Positions 1-5,016 of a stretch of 5,477 nt of DNA are shown one piece after another. Location of the stretch: assembly GCA_964429195.1 (NCBI GenBank), contig CAYSBC010000090.1, positions 1 to 5,477 of the forward strand, read 5' to 3'. The translations under genes and the position numbers were made by a program. Under the pieces are notes generated by a model that searched no databases, was not told where the DNA came from, and saw nothing but the letters and a program-made list of their open reading frames with translations. Source of the stretch: JBBAFM01 sp041655415 (GTDB lineage: Bacteria > Bacillota > Clostridia > Peptostreptococcales > JAAYPU01). The number at the start of each line of letters is the position of its first letter. Positions within the stretch are counted from its first letter, which is position 1.

Positions 1-467
1 TTAGCCTTGATTAATGCAAAATCAGCCTTTAAAGCGGTTTCAAGTACATACTTTTTGCCATCTACTTCAATAATTGGCTTTCCTTCACCTAATTCCGTTC
101 CTAATGATGTCGGAGTCAATATGCCGCCCAGCCCGAATCCACCTGCTCTACATCTTTCAGCTAATGTTCCTTGTGGCGTAAATTCAACTTCCAATTCTCC
201 TGCTTCCATTTGTTTCGCTGCTTCCTTATTTCTGCCTACAAAGGATGCGATAAATTTACTTACGCATTTTCCATCGATGAGTATCCCTGAGCCTCTGCCC
301 GGCATAGATGCAGAAATAGACATTGCTGTAAGGTTTTTTGTTCCGTTTGCTACGATTTGATGCAATATTTTGTCAGGCGCACCAACACCCCAGAAACCGG
401 AAACCATTACAGACATGCCATCCTTAATCATACTAGCTGCTTCTTCTACAGTTATGATCTTAGCCAT
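1..467 (-). CDS. CoA-transferase alpha subunit, AtoD/CtfA type (partial, 3' end off window)
   Basis: This is the first 155 residues of a family I CoA-transferase alpha subunit, which with a beta subunit moves CoA between acyl-CoA and a short-chain acid such as acetate, butyrate or acetoacetate. The frame is open from the ATG at 467 to the left edge; homologues run to about 217-220 residues, so roughly the last 60 are missing. Visible family features are the N-terminal DGMSVMVSGFWGVGAP (residues 16-31), FVGRN (76-80), the TPQGTLAERCRAGG stretch (97-110) and the glycine-rich GFGLGGILTPTSLGTE (110-125), all close to E. coli AtoD as I remember it. The start is fixed by a GGAGG six bases upstream. 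No other gene is transcribed into it closely: 437 non-coding bases with a sigma-54 site precede it, so it probably opens its own operon, with a beta subunit expected just beyond the edge. Family assignment is firm; the true acyl substrate is not known. Confidence 0.93.
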   Translation of the reverse strand, partial: MAKIITVEEAASMIKDGMSVMVSGFWGVGAPDKILHQIVANGTKNLTAMSISASMPGRGSGILIDGKCVSKFIASFVGRNKEAAKQMEAGELEVEFTPQGTLAERCRAGGFGLGGILTPTSLGTELGEGKPIIEVDGKKYVLETALKADFALIKA

Positions 468-473
468 AATAAA

Positions 474-478
474 CCTCC
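474..478 (-). promoter_or_regulatory. Shine-Dalgarno site of the left CoA-transferase gene
   Basis: The minus strand reads AGGGAGGTTTATT directly before the ATG at 467. GGAGG sits six bases from the start codon, an optimal spacing, and sets the start of the alpha-subunit gene. Confidence 0.85.
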
Positions 479-505
479 CTCTTTATGTACCTATTTATTA
501 ACATT

Positions 506-522
506 AAGCAAGTTTCATGCCA
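506..522 (-). promoter_or_regulatory. Sigma-54 (RpoN) -24/-12 promoter upstream of the CoA-transferase alpha gene
   Basis: The minus strand reads TGGCATGAAACTTGCTT. This matches the sigma-54 consensus TGGCAY-N5-TTGCW, with GG at 521-520 and GC at 509-508 separated by exactly ten bases. A transcript starting about 12 bases past the GC would begin near 496 and give a leader of roughly 29 bases before the ATG. Sigma-54 promoters need an ATP-driven enhancer-binding protein, so the gene is probably switched on by a specific signal. The E. coli atoDAEB operon, which also begins with an AtoD-type gene, is sigma-54/AtoC controlled, which fits. The match is seen directly; its use is inferred. Confidence 0.8.
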
Positions 523-597
523 ATGTTCTTAAAATTGGAAATGATGCGCTTTGTCTACAATCGATGGAATAAAAAGTAGATTATTTCCGCCGTTTTT

Positions 598-611
598 ATG
601 CACAATTGCAT
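598..611. promoter_or_regulatory. Candidate upstream activator site (ATGCA inverted repeat)
   Basis: Two five-base arms, ATGCA and TGCAT, flank CAAT. The site is centred roughly 110 bases upstream of the predicted sigma-54 transcription start, a usual distance for an enhancer-binding protein. The arms are short and the region is AT-rich, so chance is a real alternative. Confidence 0.3.
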
Positions 612-675
612 CGATTAGCTGTAAAATTTGAGATTATCGTTTGATATTTTAACATCCTAAGGATTGATTTATTAA

Positions 676-701
676 CGCATCAAATATGTATTTTCGCATC
701 A
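676..701. repeat. Direct CGCATCA pair, candidate activator binding site
   Basis: CGCATCA occurs at 676-682 and again at 695-701, 19 bases apart start to start, or about two helical turns. A third, inverted copy lies at 542-548, just upstream of the sigma-54 promoter. Same-face spacing suits a DNA-binding oligomer. The repeats are seen; a regulatory role is inferred. Confidence 0.35.
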
Positions 702-872
702 TTCTTTTACTTATTCTTTTCAAAAGTGTAGCATTTAGGATACTGTGTTTAAATTTACGACAAATTCTATGAAAATTAACGCCAGACAATTTGTTTTATT
801 CACTCAACTTAGAACAAGTGTAGTTTATTAGCATCTTAAAGCAGAAACTTGCTTGTCCTAATTCCTACAATA

Positions 873-1390
873 ATTATCGTGACAGCTTATCTAGTGATAT
901 TAAGTTATTCCCCAGTAAAAATAGGTTTTCTCTTATTTAAGAATGCATCCATACCTTCTTGTTTGTCTGCAGTTGCGCAAGTTGTTCCAAATAAAGCTCC
1001 TTCATATTGGGAACCTGTCTTAAGATCAACTTCCATTCCTATGTTGATTGCTTCTTTACATAATCTTACTGCATAAGGTGCATTTTTCATGATCTTCTTA
1101 GCCATTTTTTCAGCTTCTGCCATCAAGTCTGCTTGGGCTACTACTTTATTAACCAGGCCGATTCTATAGGCTTCTTCAGCGTCAATACTACTGCCAGTAA
1201 ACAATATTTCTTTAGCTCTTCCTTTACCTACTAATCTTGGTAATCTTTGCGTCCCTGCCCCACCCGGAATAATACCAAGACCTACTTCGGGCTGTCCGAA
1301 TAATGCATTTTCGGATGCAATTCGGATATCGCAAGCCATAGCAAACTCACATCCTCCACCTAATGTAAAACCATTGATAGCAGCTATAAC
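873..1390. repeat. Duplicated segment, copy A (3' part of second crotonase plus its tail)
   Basis: This stretch pairs with 2211-2728 at a constant offset of 1338 bases. By hand alignment, 901-1140 differs at about 16 of 240 bases, and the next 240 bases are about 80-87% identical. Identity falls sharply beyond about 1385. Similarity runs about 32 bases past the crotonase stop codon into non-coding DNA, so it is not explained by protein constraint alone. The outer boundary is approximate. Confidence 0.75.
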
Positions 1391-1690
1391 AATTTGAGGA
1401 CAATTTTCAATTCTATCGAAGATGTTATGACTTATCTGGCTCCACTGTTTTCCTTCCGGTGCAGACATAGGTAACATGTAAGCGATGTCCGCTCCAGCTA
1501 TAAACGCCTTATCTCCTGCTCCGGTAAAGATAATTATTTTTATTATATCATTAGTGGCTATTTTATCCAATACAAAATTTAACTCATCAAATACATTCTT
1601 ATTCAGGGCATTCAATGCTTTGGGCCTATTGATAGTAATATAGGCTATATCATTATTTATTTCAAACTTTAAATTTTCATATTCATTCAT
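905..1690 (-). CDS. Crotonase / enoyl-CoA hydratase, second copy
   Basis: A 261-residue enoyl-CoA hydratase/isomerase-family protein, the usual crotonase length, predicted to hydrate 2-enoyl-CoA (e.g. crotonyl-CoA) to 3-hydroxyacyl-CoA or run the reverse. With the start at 1690, the oxyanion-hole segments are FIAGADIAYM (63-72) and GFTLGGGCEFAMACD (107-121). Both catalytic glutamates are present, Glu115 in GGCEF and Glu135 in FGQPEV. The start at 1690 is preferred over the in-frame ATG at 1705: a GGAG lies nine bases upstream of 1690, and this start gives exactly the length and N-terminus (M-x-x-YENL) of the first crotonase. It lies 21 bases after the iron-sulfur gene and is probably cotranscribed with it. 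It is about 81% identical to the first copy. The 5' half is AT-rich and diverged, while the 3' part is nearly identical. Substrate chain length is not visible. Confidence 0.93.
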   Translation of the reverse strand: MNEYENLKFEINNDIAYITINRPKALNALNKNVFDELNFVLDKIATNDIIKIIIFTGAGDKAFIAGADIAYMLPMSAPEGKQWSQISHNIFDRIENCPQIVIAAINGFTLGGGCEFAMACDIRIASENALFGQPEVGLGIIPGGAGTQRLPRLVGKGRAKEILFTGSSIDAEEAYRIGLVNKVVAQADLMAEAEKMAKKIMKNAPYAVRLCKEAINIGMEVDLKTGSQYEGALFGTTCATADKQEGMDAFLNKRKPIFTGE

Positions 1691-1711
1691 ATTCAAATTC
1701 TCCATTATTAT

Positions 1712-2134
1712 TCATTTTGATGTTTTATGAATAAATTCTTCAGCAAATGATTCTCTATTAAGTTCATTTAATAAAGGCTTATTTCCTTCTTCACCTAAAA
1801 ATTTTATTTTTTCTAATAATATTTTGTATTGATTGCATGTATGACAATTATAATTATATTCACCATTTGTTCGGATAGCATCAAAGGGGCACAACATGAT
1901 ACACATATTGCATCGAACACAATTTTCTGTTTCAAATACAACTCTTTTTAAATCTTCATTCCAATGTATTCCATCTCCAGAACAGGCCTCTATGCAGGCA
2001 GGCTTATCACAATTCCTGCATATCTTTAAATATACATATACATTTTCGTAAAAACCGCTTAAAGGAATATGGACATTATTATTGTCGCATATTTCTTTGC
2101 ATAAATCACAGCCTAATTTAAATTGTTTATTCAT
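1712..2134 (-). CDS. Ferredoxin-like iron-sulfur protein (CooF/HycB-type 4Fe-4S)
   Basis: A 140-residue soluble protein with 13 cysteines and no membrane segment or signal peptide. Two 4Fe-4S-type motifs are clear: C39-x2-C42-x4-C47-x3-C51 and C72-x2-C75-x2-C78-x3-C82, the second ending in the usual CP. A further group, C9-x2-C12-x3-C16, and a C97-x2-C100 pair could build a third cluster, as in electron-transfer subunits of the CooF/HycB/DmsB kind. The first motif ends in CSGD rather than CP, which may shift its cluster properties. The family implies electron transfer to or from an oxidoreductase, but no partner enzyme is in the window. An AAGGAAGGAT ribosome site precedes the start at a rather long spacing (about 11-12 bases). 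At about 29% GC it is clearly poorer in GC than the dehydrogenase gene (about 40% in a sampled stretch), a possible sign of separate origin. The exact role is unknown. Confidence 0.85.
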   Translation of the reverse strand: MNKQFKLGCDLCKEICDNNNVHIPLSGFYENVYVYLKICRNCDKPACIEACSGDGIHWNEDLKRVVFETENCVRCNMCIMLCPFDAIRTNGEYNYNCHTCNQYKILLEKIKFLGEEGNKPLLNELNRESFAEEFIHKTSK

Positions 2135-2145
2135 ATTTTATTTTC

Positions 2146-2155
2146 ATCCTTCCTT
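2146..2155 (-). promoter_or_regulatory. Ribosome binding site of the iron-sulfur gene
   Basis: The minus strand reads AAGGAAGGAT, ending 11 bases before the ATG at 2134. The spacing is longer than at the other genes here, and a seven-codon out-of-frame open frame starting at 2147 overlaps the start. Translation may be modest, but this is the only Shine-Dalgarno candidate. Confidence 0.55.
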
Positions 2156-2191
2156 AATTGGATACTTCAGGACATGATAAAAAATTTGACT

Positions 2192-2228
2192 AAAAAAGCT
2201 GTCACAAAATATTATCGTAACAGCTTTT
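2192..2228 (-). terminator. Intrinsic terminator after the first crotonase gene
   Basis: On the minus strand, a 12-base arm AAAAGCTGTTAC (2228-2217) pairs with GTGACAGCTTTT (2205-2194) with one G-U pair and an 11-base loop, and runs into six T residues (2197-2192). It begins 14 bases past the stop codon of the first crotonase. It should end, or partly end, the upstream CoA-transferase/FabD-like/dehydrogenase/crotonase transcript before the iron-sulfur gene. Because the A-run is matched by the T-run, it might also work for transcription in the other direction, but no plus-strand gene is nearby. Confidence 0.8.
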
Positions 2229-2728
2229 CTAGTGATATTAAGTTATTTTCCGGTAAAAGTAGGCTTTCTCTTATTTAAGAATGCATCCATACCTTCTTGT
2301 TTATCTGCGGTTGCGCAAGTTGTTCCAAATAAAGCTCCTTCATATTGGGAACCTGTCTTAAGGTCAACTTCCATTCCTACATTGACTGCTTCTTTACATA
2401 ATCTTACTGCATAAGGTGCATTTCTCATAATCTTCTTAGCCATTTTTTCGGCTTCTGCCATCAAATCTGCTTGAGCTACTACTTTATTGACTAAGCCGAT
2501 TCTATAGGCTTCCTGAGCATCTATATTGCTTGCTGTAAGTAATATTTCCTTTGCTCTTCCTTTACCTACTAATCTTGGTAATCTTTGAGTCCCGGCAAAT
2601 CCAGGTATGATTCCAAGACCTACTTCCGGCTGTCCGAATAATGCATTATCGGATGCAAGTCGGATATCACAAGCCATAGCAAATTCACAGCCGCCGCCTA
2701 ATGCGAATCCATTAATAGCTGCTATGAC
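2211..2728. repeat. Duplicated segment, copy B (3' part of first crotonase plus its tail)
   Basis: This is the partner of 873-1390. The last 240 or so bases of the gene are about 93% identical, and identity decays towards 2720. The shared tail includes the promoter-proximal arm of the terminator at 2217-2228. The second arm is not conserved in the other copy. Confidence 0.75.
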
Positions 2729-3028
2729 AGGTTGTGGTAAGTTTTCCATCTTTGTAAGTGTGTTTTGACCAACTTCTCCCCACTCTTTTCCTTGAGGGCT
2801 TGACATTGGTAGCATATAAGCTATATCAGCTCCTGCGATAAATGATTTTTCACCTGATCCTGTAACTATAACTACTTGAACGGAATCATCTGCAGCTATG
2901 TCGTCTAAAACAGGGTTGAGTTCATCATAAACATCTTTATTAAGAGCATTGAGTGCTTTTGGTCTATTAATAGTGATATAAGCGATACCATCTTTCTTTT
3001 CGAATATCAAATTTTCATAATTAGCCAT
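2243..3028 (-). CDS. Crotonase / enoyl-CoA hydratase, first copy
   Basis: A 261-residue cytoplasmic crotonase expected to interconvert 2-enoyl-CoA and 3-hydroxyacyl-CoA, next to the dehydrogenase that handles the same intermediate. Motifs are NRPKALNALN (21-30), FIAGADIAYM (63-72), GFALGGGCEFAMACD (107-121) with Glu115, and FGQPEVGLGIIPGFAGTQRL (131-150) with Glu135. Both acid/base glutamates of true hydratases are therefore present. The ATG at 3028 is chosen because AAAAGGAG lies seven bases upstream. A longer reading from 3046 would need an ATT start and would overlap that ribosome site. The gene starts 20 bases after the dehydrogenase stop and is followed by a terminator, so it closes the first operon block. 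A crotonyl-CoA hydratase (Crt) role is likely from context, but the sequence does not exclude longer or branched substrates. Confidence 0.94.
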   Translation of the reverse strand: MANYENLIFEKKDGIAYITINRPKALNALNKDVYDELNPVLDDIAADDSVQVVIVTGSGEKSFIAGADIAYMLPMSSPQGKEWGEVGQNTLTKMENLPQPVIAAINGFALGGGCEFAMACDIRLASDNALFGQPEVGLGIIPGFAGTQRLPRLVGKGRAKEILLTASNIDAQEAYRIGLVNKVVAQADLMAEAEKMAKKIMRNAPYAVRLCKEAVNVGMEVDLKTGSQYEGALFGTTCATADKQEGMDAFLNKRKPTFTGK

Positions 3029-3048
3029 ATTATCGCTCCTTTTCAATA

Positions 3049-3912
3049 TTATTTATAGTCGTTGTAGAAACCTCTTCCTGTTTTCTTTCCTAACCAACCA
3101 GCTTCAACATATTTTCTCATCAATGGACTTGGTCTATATTTGTCATCACCAAATTCTCTGTGAAGGATTTCCATTACATGAAGCATTGTATCTAATCCGA
3201 TAGCATCCATTAATCTTACCGGTCCTATTGGATGGTTGAATCCATAAAGCATACAAGCATCAACTGTTTCAGCATCTGCAACGCCTTCAAACATAACTTG
3301 AGCAGCTTCATTCATCATAGGGCACATGATTCTGTTAGCTACGAAGCCTGCATAGTCATTTACCGGAACTGGGTTCTTGCCAATTCTTGTTGCTAATTCA
3401 ATAGTAGCTTCCATTGTTTCATCATCAGTAGCTAGTCCGTTGATAACTTCTACAAGTCTCATAACGAATACAGGGCTGAAGAAGTGCATACCTACAACTT
3501 TATGAGGTCTTGATGTAACAGCTGCTAAAGCAGTTACAGGAAGTGAAGATGTGTTTGTTGCAAATATTGTTCTTTCTGGACATAATTCATTCCATTTTTT
3601 GAAAAGATCTTTCTTAAGATCGATATCTTCAGCAATGGCTTCCATAACCATATCCACATCACAGTCTTCTTTAGTGAATTCTTCGCCTACTCTTGTTTCG
3701 ATATTAGATAAGATAAAAGCTTTTTTCTCTTCAGTCAAAGTTCCTTTTTTGATTGCACGGTCACAGTTACCGTTAATCATTTTCATACCTTTGTCTACAG
3801 AGCTTTGTGCTCTTCCTTGAAGAATTACTTTAATTCCTTGTTCCGCCATGACGTGAGCGATACCATTACCCATTTGTCCTGGCCCATAAATTAATATGCT
3901 GTTAACTTTCAT
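3049..3912 (-). CDS. hbd: 3-hydroxyacyl-CoA (3-hydroxybutyryl-CoA) dehydrogenase
   Basis: A 287-residue short bacterial Hbd-type enzyme that interconverts acetoacetyl-CoA and 3-hydroxybutyryl-CoA (or a related pair). The Rossmann motif is GPGQMGNGIA (10-19). Residues matching the catalytic Ser117, His138 and Asn188 of the C. acetobutylicum enzyme are Ser122 (NTSS), His143 (HFFSP) and Asn193 (VANR). The C-terminal domain carries HPIGPVRLMDAIGLD (227-241) and ends in AGWLGKKTGRGFY. The ATG at 3912 is used because AAGGTGA lies eight bases upstream; a GTG at 3924 overlaps that site and is rejected. Two oddities are seen: the Asp that normally ends beta-2 and selects NAD is Gly33 followed by Arg34, and the usual HFFNP is HFFSP. 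The gene sits between the FabD-like and crotonase genes and is probably cotranscribed with both. Family is firm; cofactor and chain length are inferred. Confidence 0.94.
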   Translation of the reverse strand: MKVNSILIYGPGQMGNGIAHVMAEQGIKVILQGRAQSSVDKGMKMINGNCDRAIKKGTLTEEKKAFILSNIETRVGEEFTKEDCDVDMVMEAIAEDIDLKKDLFKKWNELCPERTIFATNTSSLPVTALAAVTSRPHKVVGMHFFSPVFVMRLVEVINGLATDDETMEATIELATRIGKNPVPVNDYAGFVANRIMCPMMNEAAQVMFEGVADAETVDACMLYGFNHPIGPVRLMDAIGLDTMLHVMEILHREFGDDKYRPSPLMRKYVEAGWLGKKTGRGFYNDYK

Positions 3913-3920
3913 AATAATAG

Positions 3921-3926
3921 TCACCT
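3921..3926 (-). promoter_or_regulatory. Shine-Dalgarno site that fixes the dehydrogenase start
   Basis: The minus strand AGAAAGGTGA ends eight bases before the ATG at 3912. It contains the alternative GTG start at 3924, which makes the ATG the sensible choice and shortens the protein by four residues relative to the longest frame. Confidence 0.8.
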
Positions 3927-3969
3927 TTCTTGTTTATGATTAATTAAATGCTAATTTTATTGCCTGTTT

Positions 3970-4968
3970 TTAATAGCCTTGATCTTTAGCTAATTTTTCT
4001 AACTTTTTCAAACCTTCTGTTAGGTTTTCCATATTATCTATATTAAAGCACTCAACTTTAATACCCTTTTTCTCAGCAGTACGTAAATTTAAACCTGTCA
4101 ACATTTTATTTTTACTAGGTCCTATTTCAACAAAGGTTCTGACTCCTCTGTCAAGCATAGCGTTTACTGAATCTTCCCACATTACCGGCTTAAATACGTG
4201 TTGTCTTAAAAGCTCAATAATATCCAAATCTTGACCAGGTACATAGTAATCGCCCATGACGTTGTCTACATAATCAATTTCAGGCTCTTTTACTTCAACT
4301 CCCATTTCGAAGATTCTCTTTCTTAAGTTGTTTCCTGCAGGAATTAAGAGTCGTGTATGGAAAGGCCCACTTACTGCTAAGAAAACAGTTAAGGCAGCTC
4401 CTCTTTCTTCAGCTAATTTTGCCGCATGCTCTACCGGAGCATTGTATCCAGCTACAATAGTTTGTCCCGGGCAGTTAAAGTTGGATGGCTCAATATGTCC
4501 AAGGTGCTTACTGTCTTCTACGATTTGATATATTTGATCTCTTTCGAGGCCGGCTATAGCAACCATTTTTCCTAATCCTTGGTTAACTGCATTTTCCATG
4601 TACATACCACGATTTTTAACTAGTTTTACGGTATCTTTGTATTGCAATGCTCCTGCATTGACTAAAGCTGAATATTGACCTAAGCTGAATCCTGCGCTAG
4701 CAGTAGCTGAAAATCCATATTTTTCTTTTAATACTGCTAATACTGCTATACTGGTTGTGTGTATTGTCGGTTGAGAGTTTTCTGTCTTTACTAAAATATC
4801 ATCTGGTCCGTCAAAACATAACTTTGCTAAATCTACGCCTGCAATTTCACTACCGAAATGATAAACGTCTCTTGCTTCCTTGAAATTATCATAAATTTCT
4901 TTACCCATACCTGTATAGTGGGTAGCTTGTCCCGGGAATACAAATGCTGTGTCTTTCAATATTATCAT
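3970..4968 (-). CDS. FabD-like acyltransferase (malonyl-CoA:ACP transacylase family)
   Basis: A 332-residue acyltransferase, slightly longer than classical FabD (about 310). FabD moves a malonyl group between CoA and acyl carrier protein. Motifs in order: FPGQ (11-14); nucleophile Ser95 in GFSLG (93-97), where FabD normally has GHSLG; Arg120 in VKNRGMYM, the residue that holds the malonyl carboxylate in FabD; NFNCPGQTIVAG (163-174); His204 in SGPFH, the catalytic partner; and EIGPSKNKMLTGL (281-293). All core residues needed for acyl transfer of a carboxylated acyl group are present. It starts with a good AAGGAAGA site seven bases upstream, lies 48 bases after the CoA-transferase beta gene, and has no fatty-acid synthesis neighbours. 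It may therefore be a pathway-specific transacylase rather than housekeeping FabD, and the fabD symbol is withheld. Family is firm; substrate is open. Confidence 0.88.
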   Translation of the reverse strand: MIILKDTAFVFPGQATHYTGMGKEIYDNFKEARDVYHFGSEIAGVDLAKLCFDGPDDILVKTENSQPTIHTTSIAVLAVLKEKYGFSATASAGFSLGQYSALVNAGALQYKDTVKLVKNRGMYMENAVNQGLGKMVAIAGLERDQIYQIVEDSKHLGHIEPSNFNCPGQTIVAGYNAPVEHAAKLAEERGAALTVFLAVSGPFHTRLLIPAGNNLRKRIFEMGVEVKEPEIDYVDNVMGDYYVPGQDLDIIELLRQHVFKPVMWEDSVNAMLDRGVRTFVEIGPSKNKMLTGLNLRTAEKKGIKVECFNIDNMENLTEGLKKLEKLAKDQGY

Positions 4969-5016
4969 CTTATAATCTTCCTTTTCTTCATTCGATTTTT
5001 TATTTAATAAAATTGC

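Larger units (their letters stand above)
468..904. other. 437-base non-coding regulatory region
   Basis: This gap separates the second crotonase gene from the left CoA-transferase gene, and no plausible gene was found in it on either strand. The right end (about 873-904) is a continuation of the crotonase duplication. The left end has the sigma-54 promoter and ribosome site. The middle is AT-rich and holds short symmetric or repeated words: CGCATCA at 676-682 and 695-701, its inverse at 542-548, an ATCCT-A-AGGAT palindrome at 654-664, and an ATGCA-CAAT-TGCAT inverted repeat at 598-611. This is the layout expected of an enhancer-type control region, but no known operator was recognised. Confidence 0.6.

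Noticed and set aside
7..572. Plus-strand open frames at 7-360 and 357-572
   Set aside because: The first is antisense to the CoA-transferase alpha gene, whose minus-strand protein is clearly recognisable. The second crosses its ribosome site and the sigma-54 promoter and resembles no protein I know.
724..823. Octamer AAGTGTAG repeated at 724-731 and 816-823
   Set aside because: Two copies of an eight-base word 92 bases apart, without symmetry or other context, are within chance for AT-rich DNA.
839..854. Small hairpin AAGCA-loop-TGCTT after the second crotonase as a terminator
   Set aside because: The stem has only five pairs and is followed by just a few T residues, too weak to call.
849..1076. 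Plus-strand open frame, with a near copy at 2232-2414
   Set aside because: Both are antisense shadows of the conserved 3' ends of the two crotonase genes. They resemble each other only because the underlying DNA is duplicated.
2127..2147. Seven-codon minus-strand open frame overlapping the iron-sulfur gene start, as a leader peptide
   Set aside because: Its ATG abuts the Shine-Dalgarno sequence with almost no spacing, so efficient initiation is unlikely.
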